From Umbilicaria muhlenbergii (taxonomy: Eukaryota; Ascomycota; Lecanoromycetes; Umbilicariales; Umbilicariaceae), in contig KK106983.1 of assembly GCA_000611775.1 (NCBI GenBank), forward strand, positions 3,437,072 through 3,501,071: 64,000 nt of DNA, in the 5' to 3' direction. The translations under genes were made by a program, and so were the position numbers. The notes below the pieces were generated by a model. The model made no database searches. It saw only the letters and a program-made list of their open reading frames with translations, and was not told the origin of the DNA. Within the stretch, counting starts at the first letter, position 1. Each line of letters begins with the position of its first letter. Positions 25,180 through 37,299 of the stretch are shown here, one piece after another.

Positions 25180-27064
25180 TGTTAATATTAAATGACTGAA
25201 TGAGTTAACAGTGATTAAATTAGTGAGCTTAACATGCATATAAAAGTTTTAATCTTCATGCTCTTTCTTTCTTTTGCTTCTTAAATTAAAATTCTTCTCT
25301 GTAGCTAAATGTCAGCCTGTTAAAACACATGTATTAATTTATAATTTGCATAATCTTGACATTATTTTAATCTCTCTTTTTATCTTCTGTCATGAAGCAT
25401 CTTGAATGAATTCTGAATCAGATTGAAATTGAATCTCAGAATCAAAATGAATGAATTAAAATTAAAATTAAAATCAGAATCAGAATCAGAATCAGAATTA
25501 AAATTCAATCATGATGATCAGAGAAATCAGTAGTGTAGTTTACTCATGAATTAAAGAGTCTTTATTAACTTCTGTGAATGATGAACAATTCACTTTGAAT
25601 AAAAACCTGATCAATCAGATCTTGATCACTCTGAATGCAGAGACTTTAATTAATCTCTTATAAAAACATTCTTCTGAAGCAATGACTGCTCTTTAATAAT
25701 TAATCACTGATCATGAGCAGTCTTTGAATGAAATCAACATCATTATAAAGGCTCATGAAGAACAACAAGCAGATTATGAATGAATGAAGAATAAGAACAA
25801 GAAATTGAAGAAAAAAGTTATTAAATAAACTGATGTGATAACATACCTTGAATAAAGAATCACAGTCACAAGCATTCTTTAACCTGATTTTCCTCAACTC
25901 ACAGTTGAAGAATCATTCAGCTTCAGATTATTAAAGCTCTCTGATTCACTTATGTTCTTCAGTGATCATTCAAAATACAATGAATAAGTAGTGAAGATCA
26001 GAAACTACTTACTAACAATGAATAAATAATACTTCATCAAACAGATGAAAATAACATATGTGAAAACAAGAGTTAAAGATGACTCTGTCAAGCATATAAA
26101 ACCTTAAATGAATTCAGCATCCTGAACAGTTTATTTGAATGTTACTGAACTGTTAAAACATCTGACTCAGATTTACAGAGACTCAGATTAAAAATGTATC
26201 ATCATTAATAAATTCTGCAAGCTTTATTAAGAATTCAAAGACTTCCTGTTCTTCTGAGCTGATTTTCAGTAATATGTTACTGAACTGAATGAGTTTTTTA
26301 ATTTATACTGAATAGGAGAACTTCTGAACAAGATGAACAACATTATTCAATGATAATTAAACATTGACAACAACAGACTTAAAGACCTTTATGAACTCAT
26401 CAAGCACTGTCAGTGAATCAATTAAACCTTATGACTGCTTGATGCAAAAAAGATCATTAAATCTTAATTAAATCAAACACCTCTCTTCACAGGTTAAACT
26501 CATACAAGGATTAAACATTTTATTAAGACTTTAAAATCAACTACTTAAATAATCACTGAGTCAGTTCCCTGAATACTGAACTGAACATCACACTCAAACA
26601 TCACCAAAGAACAACAGATGAAGGAAGAATGTTATTTTAAATATAATGAATAAAGACATCTTGCCTTAAACTGTTCAAACAAGAACAAAAAGAAAGAGAC
26701 TTCAACATTAAAACATATGTAATGAATTATATTCAATTTCAATTCTGATTCTGATTCTGAATCAGATTTAGGAAAAGGCGTTTTTTATTAAAGTTGTGAT
26801 AAGAAATAATGATAATCCTTTTATGATATCAGCATTAATGATTAATAAAGACATTCTATTTGCCTGAACATCATTTGAAGCAGATTGCAAGCTCACTCTG
26901 AATGAGGTCAAGTTACAAGTCAAGGCTTTACTTAACACTGAGTCAACTGAATATGCATTCATTAATGTTAATCTGACAAAGACTCTGATTGAATGATCTG
27001 AAATTAAGACAGTATCATTGTCAAAGCCCTGAACCTTACATGATTTTCAGAAGAAGACAGTGAG
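25180..27064 (+). mobile_element. Ty3/gypsy fossil D2, left part (LTR, gag, start of protease)
   Basis: Collinear with 17884-19745 of D1. Putative LTR at 25180-25361, gag at 25.7-26.7 kb, knuckle region near 26.63-26.70 kb, protease start at 26.77 kb. It is cut at the ACAGTGAG duplication (27057-27064) by the 34.3-kb hAT element and resumes at 61363. Fossil. Confidence 0.88.
27057..27064. repeat. 8-bp target site duplication, left copy (ACAGTGAG)
   Basis: Identical to 61363-61370. The same eight bases occur once, uninterrupted, at 19738-19745 in D1, in the same flanking sequence. Confidence 0.95.
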
Positions 27065-27215
27065 TATGCTGCATCATGAATTAAGTTTAAGTTGAGTTTC
27101 AACCTCTCTGACTCAACTCAAATTGAGTTGAGTTTCTTTTAAGTTGAGTCACACTGAGTTGAGTTTTTTTAAGTTTGAGTTGAGTTTTCCACTGAGTTAC
27201 TCAACTCAATGACTA
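27065..27215. repeat. left terminal region of the hAT element
   Basis: TATGCTGCATCATGA followed by GAGTT/AACTC-rich blocks, some forming local inverted repeats. Aligns with the reverse complement of the right end of the MITE (shared GTCACACT and CACTG anchors). Confidence 0.9.
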
Positions 27216-27405
27216 AGCATATCATACAAAGGAAACCAAATATGAAAAGTAAAACATATGTGATGAGACATGTTAAATAAATTATCTACATTGAGTTAAA
27301 ACAGGCTGTTGAGGCTTGAGAGCTGCAGAAAACATTATTAACTTGAAATAATTATCATAAAGATTATCATAATTACTTATAAACCTCAGTCATCATTTTT
27401 TGTAT

Positions 27406-27838
27406 TTAATTCACCAGATTCATGTCCTTTGTCTGAATAATGACACACTTAACATGAATGGTCATAAGATTGATCATTAGTATTGTTAATATAAATGCTA
27501 TCTTGAAAATAAGATGATAAAGATTTACTTGAAAACTTCATGACAAGAAACCTCTTCATCACCTCTTGCAATGCTTTAAGTGCAGAAGTCTGAAAATGAA
27601 AGTTTAAATAAATGTTATCTGTGATTTCATGAATCAAGTGCTGAAATGATTTTTTGCAGATCATGAGATCAGTTGACTTCTGATAAATGTGAATCTCATG
27701 AAGAGTGACAGTTATGCTAAAGTCATTGCAGTGTACATTTTAATTGCAGTGATCATATGTGTACTTCTTAACTTGTAATGATACTTTCATGTTGCTACTG
27801 AGGTAGTGCATGCACTTTTTAGTGATGATTTCTTTCAT
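27406..27838 (-). pseudogene. histone H3-like pseudogene, copy 1
   Basis: Minus strand. After a short basic tail (possible start at 27838) come the alpha-N region (TVTLHEIHIYQKSTDL), alpha-1/loop-1/alpha-2 (FQHLIHEITDN, then FQTSALKALQE) and, after a probable intron, alpha-3 (HVKCVTII, KDMNLV). These align with canonical H3 blocks VALREIRRYQKST, FQRLVREI, FQSSAIGALQE and HAKRVTI...KDIQL. Loop 1 has canonical H3 length. Intron traces: an AG just before the TVTLHEI block, and GTAAATC ... ACTAATGA after alpha-2. Most arginines have become His, Cys or stop, as expected from CG loss. Non-functional; diverged H3 or H3 variant. Confidence 0.85.
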
Positions 27839-28199
27839 GCAGATTTTTCAACTGATGAATGAGTTTCTGCATTTGCTGCAATAAATGACTTGAAGGCTTG
27901 AGATTTCATCATGATTTAAGAGACATATCAGATAAGATACTGAAAGGTGTTTGAATATATTTACATTTTGAGATGTAAGAGATGAGGTGAGAAAGTTTTA
28001 AAAAAGTATAATGAAGTAGTGAGAGTACATGATTTCATAGAGTGAAGGTTGATGTAAATTTATATTAACTTAAAGTTACTGAGAATGATCACAAGGTAAT
28101 GTTAAGTTAAGTGTGTAATTCTTGTGTATGTACACTTCTGACACTCATTCCTATTGTGATTATCATAATGATTATCATAATTATTCTGAACACATTGTT

Positions 28200-28760
28200 T
28201 CTCAGTTTCTCACAGTGACAGCCAGTAATCAACAAAATAATAATGTTAAACTTGAAGTCAAGTTATCTTATGATTTTAATCTTAAGTAGCTGCACTCATC
28301 ATTTCTTACATCACAAGAATTATGAAGTGATGTAGGTCCTGAGTTTTTAGAAAATGCAACATGTGAATATTTAAGAAACTGATGGCAAGAATCTCACTTA
28401 TTAAAGATAACATTTGTGAATTGTAAGTACCTAATTGCAGGCAGCTCCTGCAGGATATACACTGAAGTTAAAAAAGTTTACAATTGTCAAATCAGTAAAG
28501 AAGAGCTTAACTCTCTTGATTATGATAATCTTTATGATAATTTAATGTATTAACCAATGCTATGTCAATTACTTAAACTCATAATAAGAGAGTTTAACAA
28601 ATGAGTACAAGCATCTGTGATTCAGACATTAATTCAAATGATAATGATTAAATCAAGAAGATTTAAACTCAGATTATAAGAACCTCTTATTGATGAAAAT
28701 GCTATGAAGTAACAAGTTCAACATATGAATTATTAATTAATGAGTTAATACCTGAGCAGG
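28200..28760 (+). other. unidentified coding-like stretch in the hAT element
   Basis: A plus-strand frame that is long once the TGA codons common in this DNA are discounted (for example FLENATCEYLRNWW, SHLLKITFVNCKYLIAGSS). No domain recognised. A copy of the TTATGATAATCTTTATGATAA motif lies inside it at about 28.53 kb. Could be an exon of a decayed element gene. Confidence 0.3.
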
Positions 28761-28822
28761 CGTGCACTCCCTGGCGTGTTAAATTAAATAGTATTAACAC
28801 ACTTAAAATGAAAAGTTGTTCT

Positions 28823-29735
28823 TTAAATGTGTTGCTGTCCTCTCTGTTCTCAGCATCAAGGGATTTAAGTATTAAATGTTATGTTTAATCTTCATGATAC
28901 TCCCTTTACTATGCAATATTTCAATTAAGCAAATACTAACATATCTCAGAGCTGACAAACACAGGTCTGTACATCAATTATGTTACACATGAGCTTTATC
29001 TTAACATTTCATCATCACACATCTTCTTTCACGTTAGAAATGAGCGGTCTGGTTTAATTTAAACTCATGAACTTTGAAGGAGGGTAAGAACTTTGTTGAG
29101 TCACTTAAACCTGCATCATGATGACTGAAGAATTATGATTATATTATGCATGATTGAAATCAGTCAAGGAAGCTTTTGATCTCATCATGACTTTTAAAGT
29201 TCATTCACCTGTACAGTTAACTCATCTTAAGTTATTAAAGCATAGTCTATTGAAAGTAGAAACATGAATGTAAAAATTTTAATCATAATTAATGTTCTCT
29301 AAATTCTGCCCCTCATCATGTCTCATAATTTACACATCAGCTGCATATCCTTCACCTGTAATGTAACACGTCATGCATGAATTGTGACATGATTTGTCAC
29401 TATTGCTGAGTCAGTCTAGAGTTGACTTGAGGATTATAATACACATTGTTAAACTCTGTCATTAAGAATGCTTCTGTCACCTCTTGAAGAGCATTTAATG
29501 CACTTGACTGTATGCAATAATGATTAAGTCTTTCAACATCAGACATGATCTTCTTGATCAGTCACTTAAAGCTTGCTCATGAAAGAATCAACTTTGTAGT
29601 TTTCTGATAACACTGAATTTCTCAAAGTGTGATCACTGAGCTAAATTAAGTTGTGTGTCAGAGAGAGGAATAATTTTCAGTACACACTGCTTGATTTAAA
29701 GTGATAAGTTCTCTTAACCTTTTTGATCTTGAATT
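28823..29735. repeat. direct repeat unit 1 (carries H3-like copy 2)
   Basis: About 0.9 kb, closely similar to 32162-33175. Shared anchors include CATATCTCAGAGCTGACAAA, CATCATCACACATCTTCTTT, GAATTGTGACATGATTTGTC and AACATCAGACATGATCTTCT. Each unit holds one H3-like pseudogene plus about 450 bp of its downstream flank. Confidence 0.9.
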
Positions 29736-29770
29736 GTGCAGGTCTTGTCATAAATGATGCATTATCTTAT
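29299..29770 (-). pseudogene. histone H3-like pseudogene, copy 2
   Basis: Minus strand. Readable blocks: basic tail KVKRTYHFK; alpha-N (VITL-EIQCYQKTTKL); alpha-1 to alpha-2 (LIKKIMSDVERLNHYCIQSS, then ALNALQE); alpha-3 region (TNHVTIHA-RVTLQVKDMQLM); stop at 29299-29301. Two introns can be inferred at the same places as in copy 4: one ending CTCAG just before VITL, one starting GTGTATTATAATCC after alpha-2 and ending AATAG before TNHVTIHA. Loop 1 is two residues longer than in canonical H3, as in many CenH3 proteins, though that alone does not make it CenH3. Several CGA arginine codons are now TGA. Dead. Confidence 0.88.
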
Positions 29771-30317
29771 GAAGCAAGCTGACCTCTGATAGAGAACATA
29801 TGCAGTACAATTTGCATCATTGATGTAAAAATTTAACAGAATCAAAAGAGGTTGAAGAAGTTAAAACTTAATATAAAAAATTTAAAACTTATTTAAGCTC
29901 ATGTAGTACAAGAATTTAGTGAGCTTAATAAACTTATTATAACTAAACATTGCAGCAGCCTGCGGCACTACAAGATAAAATTAAGACTACAGTAAAAACT
30001 ATCATAAAGATTATCATAAAAAAGTCATGTGAAAAACTTAACTATTGAAAATTAAGATTCTGCATTCATGTACTGAACTACATAGAGAACTTTTTTCAGT
30101 AATTATGTTTATACTGTTTAAATTCTTGATTTGAAATTCTATATCTACATCATGATCATCATGAGTCATTATCTCATTGCATACTGCATACATCATGATT
30201 GCACATCACCTGAGCATTATTCTTTCAGAGGCATATACACTGCGCACACACAAAATTAACTGATTAATATTATCAATTAAATTGACTTTGTCACTTACAG
30301 ACATTAGTCATCATTTT

Positions 30318-30720
30318 TTAAATTCTTTTTATCAGTTTCATGTCCTTCACCTGAATAGTGACACGCTTTGCGTGAATCACATAAAGATTACACATTGAAA
30401 TGATCAACATGATCATCATGTTATACTTAAGATTTCAAGTACTCACTTTTAAACTTTATTATGATGAAGGCCTCAACTGTCTCTTGTAATGCTTTAAGTA
30501 CTGAATGCTGAATATGAAGTTCTGAGTGAATGTTATGTGTGATTTCACAGATCAAGTGATGAAAGGATGTTTTATAAATGAGGAGTTTAATGATCTTCTG
30601 ATAATGATAAATCTCATGAAGAGTGACAGCTGTGCTGAAGTTAATACAATGAATGTTTTAAATGTAATGATGAGATACATACTTTTTTTCTTATAATGAT
30701 ATTATCATCTCTGTGAGTCA
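30318..30720 (-). pseudogene. histone H3-like pseudogene, copy 3
   Basis: Minus strand. The clearest histone match of the four: the C-terminus reads VIHAKRVTIQVKDMKLIKRI then TAA at 30318-30320, against H3 AIHAKRVTI-KDIQLARRI. Upstream are TAVTLHEIYHYQK, FHHLICEITHNIHSELHIQ and KALQETVEAFIIIKF. An intron donor GTGAGTACTTG follows alpha-2, and NLYVIHA resumes about 55 nt later. Loop 1 has canonical H3 length, like copy 1. Start not assigned. Lacks the flanking repeat shared by copies 2 and 4. Confidence 0.9.
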
Positions 30721-32161
30721 GCAGCTTTGACTTTTTTATACATTACAACTTTCAGCTTCTTCAGTGCTGCAAGAGATTTAATGAAGACCTTTTTAAAAAC
30801 TTTTGTTGTTATTGATTGTCATTGTATGAGGTTAACATGCGCGGCGGATCCTGAAGCTGAATCAGAGTCACAGGCAGCAGAAGACATTTAATAAATAAAT
30901 TAATAAAATTATTAATGTTCTGCTGATTGTTCTTACAGCTGTATTGAGAGAGATGTTGAATGCACTTTCAAGAAAAATATTACATGACAAGCAAAGCTTA
31001 ATCATTAAGAAATGAACATTCAGAGAAGAAATTAAGAGAAATCACTGTTCATGTTGTAAGTTTAACAATTATTATAAAAATTGCCATAACATGTCAAGCT
31101 GTTAGTGAGATAATGTTAATGAAATCTTAAATTTAAGTGATTATTCTGCCTTACTCTTTCTATCAACTTTATCAACTTCATTATCTTCATTTCATCAAAA
31201 CACAACAATTTTAGTTGATTTTCTTCACATTTTGTCTTTAATTTCTTTCATATCACAAGTACTATTCTCAGCATCATTAAAATCAATCAGAAAGCTTCAC
31301 TTGATATGATTTCTTCAGTAAGCTTTTACATGTTCTTAAGTTAACATTGAAAAAAGCTTTAAATCACTCATCATGACCTTCATCAGTGATAATGAGTTAA
31401 TGATTTATGAAGAAATCATTAATAATGTCTCTTGCAAATGTAGAGTCATCATTAAGAAAGTAAATACTGCCTCTCCCTCACCTGTATATTCATCAAGATT
31501 ATTATAATGATTATCATAACTGATTAATATTATAACCTTCCTCAGTCTTCTTGAGTGAGGCTGAGTCATCAGTTAAACATCATCACTGAGGCTGCTCAGT
31601 GAGATACATGATACTTAAAAAGCTTTAAGCAGCCCTCTTCATCAATTCTTACACTGTTAAAAATCATGAAAGAATGCAGAGTCTCAACACTTATAAGAAG
31701 AAATATGAGAAGATTAAAAAAGTTGATGTTAACAATTTCACATATCATCTTCAGCAACTGTGAAAATCAAAAGACTATGTGTTTGCATTAGATGAAGTGC
31801 AGAAGCAGTTAAAAAATGCATTTACACAAAAAATAAAAAATAAACAGTTTGCACTTTTTTTATAATAATCTTTATGATAATCTAGATACTGATCACTGCA
31901 TTTAAAATTACTTAAAAAGTTCATGTGAATGTTGTAAAATAAACATATGACCTTGACTCAGATGATAATCAAGATGATAAAAACTTAAACTGAGAAGATA
32001 TGAAGCTGAATTATGATGACTCTGTCTTTATTGTAATGCTGTAAAATAATAATCATGACATGAAGGTTCCTGATTCAGATGTTGATATGCATATGAGTGA
32101 ATTTTCTCTGACATGTCAGGCTGAGCAACAGATGACATGCTTGAGATGAAAAATTATTTAT
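30721..32161. other. interval without an identified gene (hAT element)
   Basis: AT-rich. A weak plus-strand frame at about 31.66-31.85 kb (MQSLNTYKKKYEKIKK, coiled-coil like) and copies of the TTATCATAA motif at 31.50 and 31.86 kb. A small GC-retaining patch (GCGCGGCGGATCC) lies at about 30839. Nothing else recognised. Confidence 0.3.
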
Positions 32162-33175
32162 TAAATGTGATACTGTCCTCTCTGTTCCTTACATCACAAG
32201 ATGAAGATGATAAATGTTATGTTTAATCTTGAAGGTACTCTCTTTATTATGCATCATTTCAATTAAGTAAACATTAACATATCTCAGAGCTGACAAACGC
32301 AGGTTCATACATTAATTATGATACATGTGAGCTTTATCTTAATATTTCATCATCACACATCTTCTTTTCACGTCAGGAATGAGCGGTCTGATTTAATTTA
32401 AACTCATGAACTTTAAAAGAAGATAAGAACTTTGTTGAGCTGCCTGAACCTGCATCATGATGACTGAAGAACTATGATTATGTTATGCATGAATGAAAAT
32501 TAAACTTCAACCTGAAATCAGTCAAGAAAGTCTTTAATGTCATTATGACTTTTGAAATTCATTCATCTGCACAGTTAACTCATCTTCTATCATCTCAAGT
32601 ACACTTGATTATGTTAATGAATGCAGCTGATTCTGAGAGCACAGTGTATTTAAATACCTTGAATTGAACTTATAAGATTATCAAGGCATAACTTATTGAA
32701 AGCAAAAATATGAATGTAAAGATTTCAATTATAATCAATGTTCTCTAAATTCTGCCCCTCATCATGTCTCATAATTTGCACATCAGCTGCATATCTTTCA
32801 CCTGTAATATAACACACTGTGCATGAATTGTGACATGATTTGTCATTATTGCTGAGTCAGTCTAGAATTAACTTGAGGATTGTAATACACATTGTTAAAC
32901 TCTGTCATTAAGAATGCTTCTGCCGCCTCTTGAAGCATACTCAATGCACTTGACTGTATGTGATAATGATCAAGTCTTTCAACATCAGACATGATCTTCT
33001 TGACTAAACATTTAAAGCTTGCCTGTCTCAGTATCAAGTTTGTACTTTTTTAAAGATGTCAGATGTCTTGAAGTGCAACTGCTGAGTTAAATTAAATAAT
33101 GCATCAGGGAGGGAAATAGTTTTCAGTACACATTGTTTAATTTAAAATGATAAGATCTTTTAACTTTTTTTACCT
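32162..33175. repeat. direct repeat unit 2 (carries H3-like copy 4)
   Basis: About 1.0 kb, partner of 28823-29735. It contains roughly 90 bp near 32.59-32.68 kb that are absent from unit 1. Confidence 0.9.
32745..33175 (-). pseudogene. histone H3-like pseudogene, copy 4
   Basis: Minus strand. Basic tail KKVKRSYHFKLNN; an intron from GTGTACTGAAAAC to AACTCAG with a CCTGATG branch-like site; then AVALQDI, the block QASFKCLVKKIMSDVERL, QSSALSMLQEAAEAFLMTEF and, after a second intron, TNHVTIHA-CVILQVKDMQLM. Stop at 32745-32747. The alpha-2 block is the best preserved (canonical: QSSAVMALQEASEAYL). Intron positions match copy 2. Closest relative is copy 2, duplicated with its flank. Dead by many transitions. 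Confidence 0.9.
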
Positions 33176-33743
33176 GCTTAATGTTTAATTTTAATACTGT
33201 CTTTCATGTTGTTGTTTCATCATTCTGTGAAACAGAGGTCTCAAAGTTGATGAGCATGTTGAGTATAATTTTAATCATCTTTTCTAAATTCTACATCCTC
33301 AAGACCAGAGGCATCTTTCAGAATCAAGAAAGCAAGTGAAAGCAGACAGAAAAAGTGATCACTACACAGCATTAAAGTTCATTCATCTTAAATTAAATTA
33401 TATGCAGGTGCACTGTTTAAAGAACAGAATGAACTTTTTGCTCACTTAATTACTTTAAAGATTATCATAATAACTGTGTCTCAAACAGATGACGCTTTGA
33501 CTTTTGAAAAACTGATTTAAAATGAAATTTAAAATGAACTCCTCCCTTGCACATATCATACTACTTTAAAGATTATCATAACTTTTTTACATATTTAAGC
33601 ACAGCCTCCTTTTAAGTTTCAACATTGAATATTTTTTACTTGTTCAAGATTCATCTGTTTATATTCTTCTACAAAGCTGAGCATTATTTTTTAAAATTTA
33701 AACAGCACTGTAATTCACATCATCTGTCTCTTTTTTTGCTAAA

Positions 33744-36300
33744 ATGACTCAAGCATCATCATCACAGTTAATGAGTTCATTTTCCTTTGATATAAATTTT
33801 GAAAGCTTCACATCTATCAATGTAAATCTTGTGTGAGTTGAAAAGCGCTGGGATTGTTACCTTTGAACATCAGATAAGCATGAGGTGTTTATGAAATAAT
33901 AATGATAAACACAATGATATCTGATTAACAGTCAACTTGAGTGAGGTGCTCAGAAGAAGATTATATAAGATTTAAAAAAATAAGTCAAAGCATGAAAGTT
34001 TTATCAAGAGGATGCACATCAACTCAGTGAATTTTTAAAGATTATATGCCTTCACTGTGATGCAGTACTTGATCATTCTTCAACAGGCAGTGAGACAGAG
34101 ATGATGAATGATCACCTCAGAACATCAAGATGTAAATCAACAGTTAAATTTCATGAGCTGAAACAACTTAACATCAGAGAAGGATTCCTTCATGAAGTGA
34201 ATCATTAATTATCATAAAGATTATTATAAAGGCTGATACTGATATTCTTGCAGCAGTAACAAAGAAGACTAAACCTTATTTAAAAGATGAATTAAAACCT
34301 TGAAAAGAAGAATTTCTCAGAGTAACTTCTTTACATCATGATTTCATTAAGCCTCTTCATGTGCTCTGTTAATAACATTAAGTTTCAGTGAGCTTTTTAC
34401 TGCTTAAATAAAATAATCACCCTTGAGTCTGCATCAACAATAAAGTGGAGACTCATGACACAATTAAATCAAGTTCAGACATTACTGTTGCAGGATTTAT
34501 TTAATGATGTCATAAAAGTTGCACTTGCTCTTGATTGCTGATCATCCTTCAACTGGCAATTCTACATGATCATTATGATATACTTCATTGATTGAGTCTG
34601 AACTTATCATCAAAGACTTCTGATGTTTGAGTCAGTTCATGAAAGACACACTGAAAGAAACCTGATCATTATTCTTGATGAAGTCATTGCAAGACATCAT
34701 CTGCAAGGCTGAATTCTGATAATTACAACTGATAACACTTTCAATAATCAGACAATGCATGAGGAGCTTGTGAAACTCTTGAGAAAGAAAAATGCAGATG
34801 TAGAATTAACTCATCTTGAAGATGAAAATACATTGCAGCTTGTTTCTTGTCTTGCACATGTCATTCAACTTGCGCTCAAAGAACTCTTGAGTCATATAAA
34901 GGTGTCATCAACAAATGATGATATCAAGAAGAACTGAATGAAGGAGGCTGAAGAGAAGATAAACTTAAAGAATAAAAAATTAAAAAGTGATGTATCAATG
35001 ACCCTGACAAAAGTAAGTGACTTAAATACTTTATGACAATCTTTATGATAATTCAGAATGCATTAAATATTATTAACTTTAAATGACTTCTCACTACATT
35101 AATGCAAGTGATCAGTGAAAGGCAGCATTCTATCAGACTCAGCAAGAAATCATGATGCAGAATTTAAGTTAAAGCTTTAGCATGCAGGAAAAGAGCAGTT
35201 ATGATAAGAGCAAGAATCTCAACAAGTGCTCATTGAAGCTTTTTCAGGATGTCAAGGTTCAATGAAATTCAACAAGTCATATGTGCATTCATGTGCACAA
35301 GAAGAATCTCAACAAGTGCTCATTGAAGCTTTTTCAGGATGTCAAGGTTTGATGAGATTCAATAAGTCATATGTGCATTCATGCACATAAGTTAAAAGAC
35401 GCCATTCATGCTTTCCTCAAGACAGATGATAATGAATGACTGAAGCTTTTCAAGATGAAATAAAATCAAGTTGAATACTTGATTAATTTAATGAAGCCTT
35501 TCTGCATGTACATTAAGCTCATTGAGAAGACGCGTGAGCTGTTCATTTAACATGTTTTTCATGTTTACAACAAACTTCTGAAGCACATCAAAATCATGAA
35601 GATCAAGCTGAGAGTAAAGTGTAAAGAGTGAAAGAAAGTTCTTTACAGAGCACTTTTTCACACAGAGGAAAAGTTAAAGCAATATTATTTTAAAACTTAC
35701 AGTAGTTTAAGTTTTTTCTATGCTCATGAATGTCTCTTGACTTTCATAATCAAGGATGAGATTTTTCAGATGTTGAATTGAGTTGAAGCAAATTCATCAT
35801 GAAACTCTTTTTATTAAGATCATCTCAAGGTGCTCTACAATCAAAATTATAAAAATCATGATGTTGATATCATTTCTTAACAATCAGCAGCCTCTTTTCA
35901 AAGGCTGAATGACTTTAATTTACTTCATCACAAATCAACAGAAGGTCATCATGATGATGATGAAAATGAGTTTTTATAATATTGAAATGAAGATATGTTT
36001 ATGATGATTTTTATGATAATTTCCTTTTCTTACCTCTCTGACAACATTTTTTTAAACAGCTACAGTTCAATCATGTGAAAGTGTTTTAAGTGTTTAAAAA
36101 ACTTTGAAATCATCCTTTCTCAGAATTGCTCAAATGACTTAAAACATACTTGCTGTCCCTGCTGCTGATGTTGATGTTGAATGAATATTCAACATTGCAG
36201 GCACTCATTATCATGCAAATCAAAGTCAATCTTCCCTGAATATAATTACAGCCTTGATGATAATATGTATTCATAATCAACAAGAGAATCATCAAGTGAT
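33744..36300 (+). pseudogene. hAT transposase pseudogene
   Basis: Plus strand. Likely start ATG at 33744 (MTQASSSQLMSSF). BED-type zinc finger at about 34.04-34.14 kb (CLHC ... HLRTSRC). The RNase H-like core begins near 34.51 kb with ALALDCWSS (first acidic residue) and has TTDNTFNNQTM near 34.73 (second acidic residue) and the hAT block LAHVIQLALKELLSH near 34.85-34.91. A donor GTAAGTGAC near 35011 suggests an intron. The dimerisation region is near 36.15-36.25 kb (ILAVPAADVDVE-IFNIAG). It contains a 90-bp tandem duplication at 35212-35391. Tryptophan (TGG) and arginine (CGA) codons have largely become TGA. Full-length in layout, non-functional. It fits the TIR and 8-bp duplication of the host element. 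Confidence 0.9.
35212..35391 (+). repeat. 90-bp tandem duplication in the hAT transposase
   Basis: Units 35212-35301 and 35302-35391 differ at only a few positions and the period is a multiple of three. It interrupts the region between catalytic core and dimerisation domain. Confidence 0.92.
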
Positions 36301-37033
36301 GATAAATATTAATCTTCTTAAGAATGAGGTTGAATCAGCATAAGAGATAAAGGAAGAGATGAAAACTTAAGAATAAAATCTGCATGAAGCTTAAAATCAG
36401 CACTACATCAGTGACACTGATGAAGATGAACTTTTAAATGCTTCAACATCTACATCATCAAGTTCTCAACTCACTCAGTGAACACAGTCATTTAAAATGC
36501 TGATGAGAGCTTTCAACTCATCAGTGAAGTGCTGTTATTCTCAGTGATAATCAGTGGCAATCATACTTAATACAGTATCAAGGTTCACACTTCATCTAAA
36601 TTTTAAATTATCAGAATGATCATCTGAATGAAAATCTTAAAATCAGTATCAATCTCTTAATCATATGATTTCTATCTTATTGAAATTTATTAAATAAGTC
36701 AGTTGAAAAGTCTTCTGTGTTTTCATTAACATCCTCATCAAAGGCAGCTGCAATGATAAATTAATATGCTGATCATGATGAGGATGAGGTATCCTCAATG
36801 AAGAAAAACAGAGCAGACAGTGATGTAATAAATAATTTAAAAGAGAATAAAGATGATGAGAGTGAGTATGAACTGCTCACTCTGCTCACTTCACCTCAAC
36901 TTCATGACAATAAAAAGAGAACACTTGTTCAAGAAATGTTCTCTCATTATTTTAAATTCAATACTGATTTATAAATTAGTTATGATAATCTTTATGATAA
37001 TCAACTTTGCAACAACATCAAGTTTACTTCATT
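36301..37033. other. interval without an identified gene
   Basis: AT-rich, with short open stretches such as 36853-37161 but no domain. The last TTATGATAATCTTTATGATAA motif of the left hAT part is at about 36978-37000, just before the CACAA end at 37034. Confidence 0.3.
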
Positions 37034-37299
37034 CACAAAGTGGCAGCCCGCTCAGATATTTTTGCTTAAAGAGATACAGTTTTAGCGCTTATATTCTAAA
37101 TCTGAGCACTCATTTAGCAACTTGTTGTTGTCATGAGTGCACATTCATCACATATACATAATTAATATTTCCCTCAGTCAGTCATTCTGCTCATCATTGA
37201 TTTATGATAAGTTACTTATTTTACATTTAAAAGCTCTGACCAACATCTTTCTTCCTTAATAAAGTCAGCCTCTGAATGACTTGCTTCTGCTTTTTATTT

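Larger units (their letters stand above)
27340..37003. repeat. dispersed TTATCATAA-AGA-TTATCATAA motif of the hAT body
   Basis: The direct 9-mer pair TTATCATAA at 12-bp spacing, or single halves of it, occurs near 27.35, 28.16, 28.53, 30.00, 31.50, 31.86, 33.46, 33.56, 34.20, 35.03, 36.00 and 36.98 kb, in both orientations, and again near 61.17 kb. I did not see it between 37.03 and 59.7 kb. Its distribution follows the proposed hAT layer. Subterminal repeats of this sort bind transposase in hAT elements (family knowledge); that role here is inference. Some copies fall inside probable introns of the transposase gene. Confidence 0.7.

Noticed and set aside
27406-33175. H3-like genes as evidence that this is a centromere
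   Set aside because: The sequences are gene copies, not chromatin marks. Their presence says nothing about where CenH3 binds.
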